Position numbers and translations under genes: made by a program. Shown here in pieces: positions 20,289 through 30,289 of a stretch of 64,000 nt of DNA; positions within the stretch are counted from its first letter, which is position 1, and each line of letters opens with the position of its first letter. The notes beneath the pieces were generated by a model, which was given only the letters and a program-made list of their open reading frames with translations, had not been told where the DNA came from and did no database searches. This stretch comes from Opitutaceae bacterium. GTDB lineage: Bacteria; Verrucomicrobiota; Verrucomicrobiia; Opitutales; Opitutaceae. Location of the stretch: contig JADJTK010000032.1 in assembly GCA_016711225.1 (NCBI GenBank), positions 1 to 64,000 of the forward strand, given 5' to 3'.

Positions 20289-20301
20289 TGATTCGCCCCT
20301 G

Positions 20302-22471
20302 TCACGCCTGCAGCAGCCGTCGCAGCCCGGCTTCATCAAGCACGGGCACGTTGAGCGCTCGGGCCTTCTCCAATTTTGAGCCAGCCTCCTCGCCGGCCAC
20401 CACGTAATGGGTCTTCTTGGAGACACTGCCGCTGACCTTGCCGCCGGCTGCCTCCACCAGCGCCGTCGCCTCCTCGCGCGAAAGTGTGGGCAGCGTGCCG
20501 GTGAGCACCACAGTCTTGCCCGCCAGCACCGCCGCGGCACCGCCGGTGGCGGGAGGAGTTGGTGCCACTCCGACTTGGCGCAGCTCCTCAAGCAGCGCAC
20601 GGTTGGCGGGCGCGGCGAACCACGCCTGGATCAGGCCGCAGGTACGCTCGCCGATGCCGCCCACGTTGAGCAGGTCCGCCTCGCTCGCGACCGCGAGCGC
20701 ATCGAGCGAACGAAAACGCCCCGCCAAATCCTTCGAGCTGGCCGCACCCACCTGCGGGATACCGAGCCCGTTGAGCACCCGCCAAAGATCGGCTCTGCGA
20801 CGCGCTTCGATCGCGGCGATGAGGTTGCCCGCCCAGACTTCGCCCGACTTTTTTAGCGGGAGCAGATCTTCGCGCCTCAGCCGAAAGATGTCGGGGATTG
20901 TCTTCACCAGCCCACGCTCGATCAGCAGCGCCACGACCTCCTCGCCCAACCCGTCGATATCGAGACATGCCTTCGAGGCGAAATGCTCCAGCCGGCGCCG
21001 CACCTTCTCGGGGCAATCGGGATTCGGGCAACGCCACACCACCTCGCCCTCGGCGCGCGTCGCCGGCGTTCCGCATACCGGGCACACCGTCGGGAAAACG
21101 TACGGGGCGAGCCCCCCCGGGCGTTTGGCCAAGAGCACCTGCACCACCGCAGGGATGATCTCGCCGGCCTTCTCGATGAGCACGTAGTCGCCCGGGCGCA
21201 CATCCTTGCGCGCGATTTCGTCGGAATTGTGCAGCGTGGCGCGTTTCACCGTGGTACCGGCGAGCAGCACGGGCTCGAGCTCCGCCACCGGAGTAAGCGC
21301 GCCGGTGCGGCCCACCTGGATCGAGATCGACCGCACACACGTCTCGGCCCGGTCGGGGGCGAACTTGTACGCACAAGCCCAACGCGGCGAAAGCTTGCGG
21401 GCGCTCTGGCCCTCACCACGGGCGCCGGCGAGACGCTGCTGGTCGAGGCGGTCAAGCTTCACCACGGCGCCGTCGGTGCCGTAAGGAAGACCGCGACGCA
21501 CCTGGTCGAGCTCAAGCACGGCCGACCACACTGCGTCGATGCCGCGCACGACCCAGAATTTCTCGACCACGGGCAACCCCCACGCCACCAGCCGCGCCAA
21601 ATACGCAGACTGTGACGGCGCAGGTTCAGCCGGCTCACAGGCGCCGAGACCATAAAGCACGATCTCCAGCCGCCGCTTCGCCACTTCGGCGGAGTCGAGG
21701 AGTTTGAGCGTGCCCGCCGCGAGGTTGCGCGGATTCGCATAGGGCTCGAGACCAGCTTCCTCCTGCTCGCGGTTGATGCGCTGAAATTCCTCCAACCCCA
21801 AAAAGATCTCCCCGCGGATTTCGATCAACGCGGGAAAGCCGGCGCCCGTTGAACGGTGGCCGCTGGGCGGAGGCTCTGAGGCGAAGAGCGGTAACTCACC
21901 GGGGGATACTCCGCTCTCCGCGGTCGTACCTTCGCGCACCGTTTCGGCCTTCAACGACCCGCCCTGCAGGGACGGGCCACCATCCGCACGTAGCGTGTGC
22001 GGCAGCCCTCGGATCGTGCGCACATTGGCGGTCACGTCGTCGCCTTCCTCGCCGTCGCCACGGGTGACGGCGCGCACGAGCCGGCCGTTTTCAAATGTGA
22101 GGCTCACCGCCAACCCGTCGATCTTCGGCTCGACGGTGTAGGCCAGATCGTCGGTCCCGAGCAACTTCACCAGCCGGGCATGAAACTCCCGCAGCTCCGC
22201 CTCATCATAGGTGTTGTCGAGGGTCATCATCGACTGCCGGTGACGCACCCGCATAAAGCCCTCCGCCCGGTCGTCGCCCACCCGCTTGGTGGGTGATGCA
22301 CCAACGGCCAGTTCAGGATGCGCCGCCTCGAGATCGGCGAGCTCGCGCTTGAGCCGGTCGTAGTCGAAATCGCCGATCTCCGGGCGCGCCTGCCGATAAT
22401 ACAGCTCGTCGTGGTGGGCGAGCTCGGTTCGGAGGGGTGGTTATATGGGCCTGTGCTTCCTGCGGTGTCAT
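20302..22471 (-). CDS. ligA: NAD-dependent DNA ligase (frameshifted near the N-terminus)
   Basis: LigA seals nicks in replication and repair and is normally essential in bacteria. The main frame (20302-22281) holds the adenylation lysine in KIDGLAVSL, the OB-fold (VGRTGALTPVAELEPV), a zinc finger (CPVCGTP ... CPNPDC), helix-hairpin-helix repeats and a C-terminal BRCT domain. Domain Ia, which binds NAD, is encoded just upstream in the same frame (ELAHHDELYYRQARP, then IGDFDYDRLKREL) but has no start codon. The ATG at 22469-22471 begins MTPQEAQAHI in another frame. Removing one base from the G4 run at 22434-22437 joins them into a complete enzyme. About 49 unusual residues at 21838-21984 separate RTIRGLPHTL from ALIEIRGEIF, where relatives have a short loop. 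Either this is a consensus error or the shift is real and another ligase compensates. Confidence 0.92.
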
Positions 22472-22795
22472 GCGGCGATGGGACAAGCGCGACGCTAGCG
22501 GCCCGCCCCCGCAGCTCCAAGTGACAAGTTCGCAGGGACCGTCCCCCGACACCATCCTTGATCCGCTTCGCGACCATCATGCCCCAAGCGCCCACCAAGT
22601 AGGTCCGGTCTCCGACCGGATTCCCTCGTCCCGCGCGTAATCCCGGCCTCGTCCAGCACCACTGGCCACAGCCCGGTCCCTCACCTCGACTCAGCCCCCT
22701 CCGAACTGTACGAGCAAACTTCACCCCGTTGGCGGCTTGTCGTCCGTCGCTGGCGCACCCATCCTCGTCGCTCCCCTGCCAACCCCGGATTCACC
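22472..22795. other. Divergent intergenic region between ligA and the GH2 gene
   Basis: About 320 bases separate the two divergent starts. Promoters for both are expected here, but no motif was assigned and no coding sequence was found. Confidence 0.4.
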
Positions 22796-25700
22796 ATGTC
22801 GCCGACCCGCATCCCCTCCACCACGCTCCGCGCCCTGACCTTCCTCGCCTGTTCGCCCGTGCTCGCCCTTGTGGCCAACTCGACCCCGACTCCCGAATGG
22901 AAGGATGAGACCCAGCTCCATTCCGGCACCGAGCCACCGGCGGCCACCATGGTCCGCTACGCCACCGCCGAGCAGGCCCGAACTTTCGCCCCCTCCTCAC
23001 CCTTCGTCCGCTCGCTCAACGGCGACTGGAAATTCGCCTGGGTGCCCAAGCCCGCCGATCGCATCGCCAACTTCTGGAAACCGGAGTTCGACGACACCAC
23101 ATGGAAGACCGTTCCCGTGCCCTCCAACGTCGAAATCCAGGGCTACGGCATTCCGATCTACACCAACATCAGTTACCCCTGGAAGAACCCGCAGCCGCCG
23201 CTCCCGCCGGAAGACTACAACCCCGTCTCCGCCTACCGCACCTCCTTCCAAGTCCCCGCTGATTGGCAGGGTCGCGAAATCTATGTGACGTTCGACGGCG
23301 TCAACTCGTTCTTCTATCTCTGGCTCAACGGCCAAAAACTCGGCTTCAGCAAGGACAGCCGCACCCCCGCCACCTTCCGCCTCACGCCGTACCTGAAGGC
23401 CGGCGACAACCTGCTCGCCGCCGAAGTCTTCCGCTGGTGCGACGGCTCCTACCTCGAGGATCAGGACTTCTGGCGCCTCAGCGGCATCTTCCGCGATGTC
23501 ACCCTCTGGAGCGCTCCCCCAACGCGAATTCGCGACTGCGCCGTATCCACGCATTTCATCAACTCGAACTACCGCGATGGGTACCTTGAGGTCTTGACTG
23601 ATGTGATTGTCGAGACTGAGCGAGCCAAGGCGATCGCCATAGATGCAACGCTACTCGACCCATCAGGAGTAGCCGTATTCGCCAACAAGAAGATTGGGCA
23701 GAACGCTCCCGGCTTTGATAAGTCCGGTACTGTCCTGTTTGGGCACACCGTCTCCGCCCCGCAGCTCTGGTCCGCCGAGGCCCCGAATCTCTACACCCTC
23801 CTGCTCACCACCAAGGACGCCGCCGGCAAAGTGCTCGAGGTCATCCCGACCCGCGTCGGCTTCCGCTCCGTGGAGATCCGCTCCGGCCACCTGCTGGTCA
23901 ACGGCCAACCCGTTCTGATGCGCGGCGTGAACCGCCACGAATGGGATCCTGAGCTCGGCCAGGTCGTCACCCGCGAGCGCATGATTCAGGACATCCGGTT
24001 GATGAAGCAGCACAACATCAACGCTGTGCGCACCTGCCACTACCCCAACGTCCCCGAGTGGTACGCCCTCTGCGACGAGTACGGGCTCTACGTCATCGAC
24101 GAGGCCAACATCGAGTCGCACGGCATCGGTTACACCGAGGACCAGACCCTCTCCCATAAACCGTCGTGGGGTCCCGCGCACCTCGACCGCACCATCCGCA
24201 TGTTCGAGCGCGACAAGAACCACCCCTCGATCATCACCTGGTCGCTCGGCAACGAAGCCGGCTTTGGCGACAACTTCCGCGCCACCTACGCTTGGTTGAA
24301 GCAACGCGACCCCTCGCGCCCGGTCCAGTACGAGGGCGACCGCAGCTTCACCTGTACCGACATCGTCTGCCCGATGTACGCCTCGCCCGAGACCGTGCAC
24401 AACTACGCCGCCCTCCCCCGCACCAAGCCCTTCATCCAATGCGAGTACGCCCACGCCATGGGCAACAGCACCGGCGACATCTGGGCCTATTGGCGCCCGA
24501 TCTACGAAGGCCTCCCGTACCTGCAGGGCGGTTTCATCTGGGACTGGGTCGACCAGGGCCTGCGTACGCCCGTGCCCGCCTCCCGGAAAATCGAGCTCCT
24601 CGAGAACGCGCGCTCGCTTCCCCTCGATCCCAAGCTCGGCACCTTCTTCGCCTACGGTGGCACCTTCGGCCCGGCCGGCACCGCCTCCGACGGCAACTTC
24701 TGCGGCAACGGCCTCGTCTCCGCGGACCGCGTGCCGCACCCCGGCCTCTCCGAGGTGAAGAAGGTGTATCAGCCGATTCAGTTCCGCGCCGGCGACCTTT
24801 CCCGCGGCGAGGTGGTCGCGGCCCATTGGGGCGACTTTCTCTCCGCACAGGATTGGCTGGCCGCCGACTGGCGCCTCGTGGCCGACGGCAAGATTCTCCA
24901 ACAGGGCCGCCTCGACGGCTTCACCCTGGCCCCCCGCGAGACCAAGACCATCGCCATCCCGTTGGCCCCGATCACTCCCGCCCCGGCCACCGAGTATTTC
25001 CTCGAGCTCAGCTTCAAGCTGAAGGCCTCCACCCCTTGGGCGCCCGCCGGCCACGAAGTCGCGTGGGAGCAGTTCAAGCTGCCGCTCGCCGCGCCGGCGC
25101 AGGCCAAGGCGGCGCCCGCCCGCCCGCTCACGCTCGACCAACAGCCCACCCGCCTCATCGTGCGAGGCCCCGGCTTTTCCGCCGCCATCGACCGCACCTC
25201 CGGACTGCTCGTGTCGCTGAAGTCCGGTGATGCCGAGCTGCTCGCCGGCCCGCTCGGGCCGCACTTCTGGCGCGCCCCGGTCGACAACGACCGCGGCAAC
25301 AAGATGGTCGACAATACCCCCGCCAAAAACACCTGGACGCCCGGCGGCGCCGGCATCTGGCGCAAGGCGCACGAGACATTCGCCCCGACCAAAGTTACCG
25401 TGACCCAACCCGAGCCTGGCCGCATCGTCGTGACCGCCGTCGGCCCGATCTCGGCCCCGCGCAGCGAGCACCGCGTCACTTGGACCTTCCTCGGCAGCGG
25501 CGACCTCCTCGTCGAGTCCTCCTGGACTCCCGAGCCGTACCTTGCGGTGGCCGAGCCGCCCCGCTTCGGTATGCAAACCACCCTGCGCACCGGATTCGAC
25601 CACCTCTCGTGGTTCGGCAAAGGCCCGCATGAAACCTATTGGGACCGCCAGGACGCCCGCGTCGGCCTCTACACCGGGCTCGTGCGCGACCAATATTTCG

Positions 25701-26071
25701 ACTACATCAAGCCGCAGGAAACCGGCAACAAGGAGGGCGTGCGCTGGCTCGCGCTCACCAACCCGGCCGGCGTGGGTCTGCTCGCGGTAGGCCGTCCGCT
25801 GCTCAGCGCCAACGCCCTCCATCAAACCACCGACGACCTCTTCTGCGCCACCCAGCTCGAGAACTTCTACCGGTATCAGTTGCCGGAGCGCGACACGGTC
25901 ACCCTCAACCTCGATCTCCACCAGCGCGGCGTCGGCGGCGACGACTCCTGGGGGGCGCAACCGCACACGCCGTTCCGCCTCACCCCGTGGCCGCTGACCT
26001 ACTCGTATCGCCTGAAAGTGCTCGCCGGCGGCGAGGACCTGTCCGCCTTAGCCAAGCAAGCGGTGGAGTAA
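22796..26071 (+). CDS. Glycoside hydrolase family 2 beta-galactosidase (LacZ type), secreted
   Basis: A 1091-residue LacZ-type enzyme that hydrolyses terminal beta-galactosides. In order: a signal peptide (about residues 1-27), the GH2 sugar-binding domain (NGDWKFAWVPKP, SAYRTSF, FDGVNSFFYLWLNG), the immunoglobulin-like domain, the TIM barrel with GVNRHEWDPELGQV, acid/base Glu487 in WSLGNEAGF and nucleophile Glu550 in FIQCEYAHAMGNS, and the C-terminal Bgal_small_N domain (ATWFGKGPHETYWDR-like region). The signal peptide marks it as periplasmic or extracellular, unlike E. coli LacZ. Codons at about 23570-23745 differ sharply from the rest. It probably trims galactan side chains or other oligosaccharides. 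Confidence 0.93.
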   Translation: MSPTRIPSTTLRALTFLACSPVLALVANSTPTPEWKDETQLHSGTEPPAATMVRYATAEQARTFAPSSPFVRSLNGDWKFAWVPKPADRIANFWKPEFDDTTWKTVPVPSNVEIQGYGIPIYTNISYPWKNPQPPLPPEDYNPVSAYRTSFQVPADWQGREIYVTFDGVNSFFYLWLNGQKLGFSKDSRTPATFRLTPYLKAGDNLLAAEVFRWCDGSYLEDQDFWRLSGIFRDVTLWSAPPTRIRDCAVSTHFINSNYRDGYLEVLTDVIVETERAKAIAIDATLLDPSGVAVFANKKIGQNAPGFDKSGTVLFGHTVSAPQLWSAEAPNLYTLLLTTKDAAGKVLEVIPTRVGFRSVEIRSGHLLVNGQPVLMRGVNRHEWDPELGQVVTRERMIQDIRLMKQHNINAVRTCHYPNVPEWYALCDEYGLYVIDEANIESHGIGYTEDQTLSHKPSWGPAHLDRTIRMFERDKNHPSIITWSLGNEAGFGDNFRATYAWLKQRDPSRPVQYEGDRSFTCTDIVCPMYASPETVHNYAALPRTKPFIQCEYAHAMGNSTGDIWAYWRPIYEGLPYLQGGFIWDWVDQGLRTPVPASRKIELLENARSLPLDPKLGTFFAYGGTFGPAGTASDGNFCGNGLVSADRVPHPGLSEVKKVYQPIQFRAGDLSRGEVVAAHWGDFLSAQDWLAADWRLVADGKILQQGRLDGFTLAPRETKTIAIPLAPITPAPATEYFLELSFKLKASTPWAPAGHEVAWEQFKLPLAAPAQAKAAPARPLTLDQQPTRLIVRGPGFSAAIDRTSGLLVSLKSGDAELLAGPLGPHFWRAPVDNDRGNKMVDNTPAKNTWTPGGAGIWRKAHETFAPTKVTVTQPEPGRIVVTAVGPISAPRSEHRVTWTFLGSGDLLVESSWTPEPYLAVAEPPRFGMQTTLRTGFDHLSWFGKGPHETYWDRQDARVGLYTGLVRDQYFDYIKPQETGNKEGVRWLALTNPAGVGLLAVGRPLLSANALHQTTDDLFCATQLENFYRYQLPERDTVTLNLDLHQRGVGGDDSWGAQPHTPFRLTPWPLTYSYRLKVLAGGEDLSALAKQAVE

Positions 26072-26095
26072 GCGTAGCCGGCACGCGCGCGGCGG

Positions 26096-29000
26096 TTACG
26101 GCTTCAACTGGAGGAGCCTGACCGCCGCAGCGCCATCGGCGTCTTGGTCTTCCGGACGCACGCCTTCGCCCGTGCTTGCCCCCGTGAGTTGCAGGAACAT
26201 ACCGACGCAACGGCCTTGCCGCCATTGGCGCACATCATAGCGGAAGCCCCGGCTGCGATAGAAGTCGATGAGATCGGTCTGCTGGCGACGGCTCACCGTC
26301 TCCCGCCCCAACCGCCGCTCGACGAGATCCCGATTGCGCACCTCCTCCAGCCGCACCTCCAGCCGGGCGAACCGCTCCTTCCGGTAATGGCGGATCAGTG
26401 CATCCAGCAGACAGCTGGTGTAATCGCCGAACGCGAACTCGGGAGGGATGAACAAGTCCTCCAACGCCCACGAGGCGAAGTTTCCATCTCCCGCCTCCTC
26501 TTCCGCCACCTGCGCCAGACCGACCTGCAGCAACGACCGCCCCCCCTCTTCCCGGCACGGCAGGTCAAGCACCAGCTGGAAAGCCTGCCGCGTCCCCACC
26601 GGAAACACGCAACCCGGACGAAGCACCTTCAGGCGATCCATCGCGCGGGGAACCACCGCTCCGATCCCTTCCGGCCCCCGGCTCGCTCGCGCCCCCTCCG
26701 GTACCGAAGCCCCGACCACGCCCTGCAAGTGCAGTCGCTGCTCGGCGAACGCCTGAAAGCCTTCGCCAAAGAGCGGCTTGATCACCAGCCACCACTCGCG
26801 CACGACGGGCAGGGCGGCCCAGCGATGCAGCCGGCTCATCCAACTGCTGGCCGCCGGATGCGTGCAGTTTTGATCCAGTTCGCAGACCACCCACGCCTCC
26901 TCCAAGAGCTTGCAGACCTCGATCGCCAGCAGCGCCTCGCGGCAGGCCCCCGCCCCAAGCCCCTCTCCGGTGATTCCGAGATACGGCAGACAATGGGCCG
27001 CCGTATCTTGGTTTCCCAGCAACGCATCCAGCTCCCGGGCATGATCCCACAACCGCACCCCGGCCTCGTGCTCCAACCACGGCGGCTTACGACCCCAGGC
27101 CAGGCGCAGCCGCCAAAACAGCGACTCGTCGGGCAGCACGGCGGGATCGAACAACAGCCGCTCCAGCCGCCCCACCGCCGCATTGACCATGTGCTCACCG
27201 AGGCGCCGGTAGGACTCGAACTGCGCCTCGTCGAAAAACTGATCCCCCGTAGACTCGTGCGGAAAATCGGGTCTGCGCTGCCGGTACTGCAGCACATCGG
27301 GCGGCTCATCGCCCGTCATCGAAGGTTTGAAATACACGAGGGTGCCCTTGTCCGTCCCGACCACCCCGTCGTAGTGCACCACCCCCACCACCAGATGCTG
27401 CGGCGCCAGCCCGTCGGTCCCGGGTTTGAGGGGTTCGAGATCGATCTCGATCTCGACGCCGAAGTCCTCGCGCACCCGCCGCACCGCGCGCCCTAGATCA
27501 TCGAAGGCGAAGTGCACATCCTCTCCGGCATCCGCCACCACAATGTAGCGACAATGCCGCCGAATCAGTTCGTACAATCCCAGATTCTCATAGTGCCCAC
27601 CGTCGGAGAGATGGATCTGCTGGGCGCCCCGGCCGTCGACCCGGCACTGGACCATTCCCAGCATCTCGCGCAGGAACTGCACCCCAGGGCAGCGGAACCG
27701 GCTACGCCCGGGGGCCAAGCCGGCGCCCGGGTGACGTACCCACAGCCCGAGCCGCAGGTTCAGCGCCGTCATGACAAACGCCACGGCGCGCCCGAGCTCC
27801 TGCGTCCGCTCCCCCATCAGTGAATTGAAGGCCGCCGCAGAGGCCGTCAGGGCCGAGGACAATCGGAGCGGCTCGTCCGCCCGCCAATGCGCCCCCAACG
27901 CGATACCGAAACGCGACAGCACCACGCTGCGGGCCCCCCGATGCAACGTGGCGAGGTGGTCGTTGGCCATCGTCTGATTGGCGGCGCAACAGATCAGGTG
28001 GATCGGCAGCCCGATATCGTCATGCAGCCACATGTCGTCGCCCTGCCGCTCCACCAGCACGCGCTCGTTGTCTCCGGCTCCTCCCCTCACCGCTTCGGGC
28101 GGTAGTCCGGCCCGCCCCGCCCCGAGGAAGCACCGGGCCAGACGCCCACGATAGAACTCATGCAAGCCCAGCGCCGCCGGATCAAACCACCAAAGCACCA
28201 ACGCCAGCAGCCCCCCGCTGGCACCACACCAAAGGGTCAGGACACCGAGCGTCGGCTTCGCCGTGAAATACTGCAGCGCGACCGCCGCCAAGAGGAACAA
28301 CAGCACCACGATCCCGTTGGCCAGCAGCCGAGGAACCAGGGGCTTCAGCCACGCTACCCAGCCTGCGCCCGGACCCGCCAACGCGGAGAACCGCCCCAAC
28401 AGGTCGGTCGCACGGTTCTCCACCTTCGGCCGCTCGAGCCAATCGCGCACCAAGCAAAACAGAGCGGTAAATACGGCCATCGCACCGCCGAGTCCGCGGA
28501 TCGAAGGGCCTCGGGCGGCCCCGAGCCCCACAATCCAGTCCGCCGCCCGCCAGAGCGCCGCGAAGGCCGTCCACCCCACCAGCACCGCGAACAGGCGGCC
28601 CATCACCCGGCCCCAGGCCGCTTCCGGGAACGGCGCCCACTCGCCCGTCGGCGTGGGACAACGTCCCCAGCGCGCCAGCCACAACTGCCCTAAAGTCAAT
28701 ACGCCCAATGCCACGAGCAGGGCGTAGCTCGGCCGGAAGAGGTCGACCCCGGAATCGAGCTTCCCCGCCACGTTCGCCCAGCCCCGCCAATCGTCCCCCA
28801 CCCAGCCCACCCCACCAGGGAGCAGCCACTGGGCGAGCCCTACACCCGCCAGTGCCAGGGCCGTCGCCAGGGCATACCATCTCGAGTACGCGCGCTGGGC
28901 CTGCGGGGTATCCTCGATCTCGCCGTCGTTGCGCGCCCATCCGTCCGCCCACCAGAGCACCAACCCCACCGCTCCGGCCAACACGGCACCCACCACCGCC

Positions 29001-30007
29001 GCCGGCAGCCCTTGGCCGAGCAGCGCCACCGCCAGCCACGCCGCCCCTGCGGTCGCCCCGACGACCACTGCGGCGGCTGCGGCCAACGAGGGCACCAACC
29101 CGCTCACTACAGCCACCGCCGCCGCCCAGAATTCGGCATTCAACCCGCGCCGCGGGATGAGAAACCGGCTGAACTCCCTCAGGTGACGGATCTCCCGCGG
29201 CTCGCGGATCTCCTTCGGTATCCGCCCCCCATACGTGTCCCCCACCGCCCCACCTTCGGGCTGGGGGAATAGCGGCGAAGCGATCGCCGGGGTCGGCCGA
29301 TGCCTCGCCCGACGCCAGCGCGTCCAGAAGCCACCCGCATAGCCGCCCCCCGACACGGTAGCCAAATAGTCGAAACGCCCCAACAACCCCTTGCTCGCCA
29401 AGGCCTGCAAGAGGCCCAGTTGTACCGTCGCGCTCCGGACCCCCCCGCCGGAAAGGGCCAGCCCCGTGCGATCATCGGTGGTGAAGGCCACCCACGGCTC
29501 GCCAGCATGCCCGATGGAAGAGACCAGCCCCGGCTGCTGCCAATCGCGCCGACGCAGTTCGCCCGGAAAAGCGGCCTCCAGCAGCAGACGGTTCTCTCGA
29601 CAACGGCGCACCTCCGCCGTCGCCAGCCCTCCCGCCTCACCTGTGGCAAGGCGCACCCCGACGTTTCCACAGACCGACTTCAGATCATCGACCAGCAACG
29701 CCGAGTTGAGCGCCTCCACTAGGATTGCCGCCACCGCACCGGCAGGGGGGCGCTGCCCACACGTGAAGAATTCCGCCAGCCTAGACCGCTCCTCCTCCCG
29801 CAGCCGGCCGTGCAGAAACATCGCCACCGGGCCGCCGGTCTGGCCCCCGGCCAGCTTCCCGCCCAACCCCAGGGGACACAGAATGTCCGCCGGGGAGAAT
29901 CGGGCATCCAGCAGGTCGTTTTCCAGCGTCACCAGCTGCCTGAATCCATTCGGTTGGTCGACGGCGGCCGCCCGAAACTCAAGACCCCGATACCAATTCT
30001 CGTTCAT
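26096..30007 (-). CDS. Giant patatin-like phospholipase with membrane domain
   Basis: A 1303-residue protein with a split patatin/cPLA2-like lipase. The glycine-rich oxyanion motif ALSGGGVRSA is near residue 185 and the nucleophile serine lies in ATVSGGGYAGGFW about 40 residues later. A long hydrophobic region with roughly eight predicted helices (about residues 295-610) is inserted before the second half. There HLSDGGHYENLGLYEL near residue 860 supplies the catalytic Asp-Gly-Gly. The last 300 residues are soluble and not recognised. The N-terminal 170 residues are also unassigned. It is much larger than simple patatins (about 300 residues). The probable activity is acyl-ester hydrolysis of membrane lipids. 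It converges with the GH2 gene; no partner genes indicate a defence role. Confidence 0.82.
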   Translation of the reverse strand: MNENWYRGLEFRAAAVDQPNGFRQLVTLENDLLDARFSPADILCPLGLGGKLAGGQTGGPVAMFLHGRLREEERSRLAEFFTCGQRPPAGAVAAILVEALNSALLVDDLKSVCGNVGVRLATGEAGGLATAEVRRCRENRLLLEAAFPGELRRRDWQQPGLVSSIGHAGEPWVAFTTDDRTGLALSGGGVRSATVQLGLLQALASKGLLGRFDYLATVSGGGYAGGFWTRWRRARHRPTPAIASPLFPQPEGGAVGDTYGGRIPKEIREPREIRHLREFSRFLIPRRGLNAEFWAAAVAVVSGLVPSLAAAAAVVVGATAGAAWLAVALLGQGLPAAVVGAVLAGAVGLVLWWADGWARNDGEIEDTPQAQRAYSRWYALATALALAGVGLAQWLLPGGVGWVGDDWRGWANVAGKLDSGVDLFRPSYALLVALGVLTLGQLWLARWGRCPTPTGEWAPFPEAAWGRVMGRLFAVLVGWTAFAALWRAADWIVGLGAARGPSIRGLGGAMAVFTALFCLVRDWLERPKVENRATDLLGRFSALAGPGAGWVAWLKPLVPRLLANGIVVLLFLLAAVALQYFTAKPTLGVLTLWCGASGGLLALVLWWFDPAALGLHEFYRGRLARCFLGAGRAGLPPEAVRGGAGDNERVLVERQGDDMWLHDDIGLPIHLICCAANQTMANDHLATLHRGARSVVLSRFGIALGAHWRADEPLRLSSALTASAAAFNSLMGERTQELGRAVAFVMTALNLRLGLWVRHPGAGLAPGRSRFRCPGVQFLREMLGMVQCRVDGRGAQQIHLSDGGHYENLGLYELIRRHCRYIVVADAGEDVHFAFDDLGRAVRRVREDFGVEIEIDLEPLKPGTDGLAPQHLVVGVVHYDGVVGTDKGTLVYFKPSMTGDEPPDVLQYRQRRPDFPHESTGDQFFDEAQFESYRRLGEHMVNAAVGRLERLLFDPAVLPDESLFWRLRLAWGRKPPWLEHEAGVRLWDHARELDALLGNQDTAAHCLPYLGITGEGLGAGACREALLAIEVCKLLEEAWVVCELDQNCTHPAASSWMSRLHRWAALPVVREWWLVIKPLFGEGFQAFAEQRLHLQGVVGASVPEGARASRGPEGIGAVVPRAMDRLKVLRPGCVFPVGTRQAFQLVLDLPCREEGGRSLLQVGLAQVAEEEAGDGNFASWALEDLFIPPEFAFGDYTSCLLDALIRHYRKERFARLEVRLEEVRNRDLVERRLGRETVSRRQQTDLIDFYRSRGFRYDVRQWRQGRCVGMFLQLTGASTGEGVRPEDQDADGAAAVRLLQLKP

Positions 30008-30289
30008 AGTCTTCCCGGTTTAAGGGGTTCCGATCATCGTACCCACAGCCCAAGGCGGCGTGCCGGCGGACGCCGCCTGCGCCCTCCGGCCGTGATCGCT
30101 CCACCGGGCCGAGCGAAGGCCATCGCCATGCAGCAGATTCATCCGCATCGCAGTATCTCGTAGCAGAACAGCGGTCCCGACGGGGGGCGGAAGGGCCGCG
30201 CTTGTGCCGCACGAGTGTGCGAATACCCAGGCGCGGCGCAAGCGAGTCACTGGATTTCCATGCCGGGGCCCCGCCCGGCCTTCTTTGGC

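Noticed and set aside
23663..25966. 767-codon open frame antisense to the GH2 gene
   Set aside because: A shadow of C-ending codons in a high-GC gene; composition is Gly/Val/Glu/Arg-heavy and no domain is recognisable, while the plus strand is clearly GH2.
26096..30007. Patatin gene as a CBASS-type defence effector
   Set aside because: No nucleotide cyclase or accessory genes are adjacent, and the size and membrane domain differ from CapV-type effectors.
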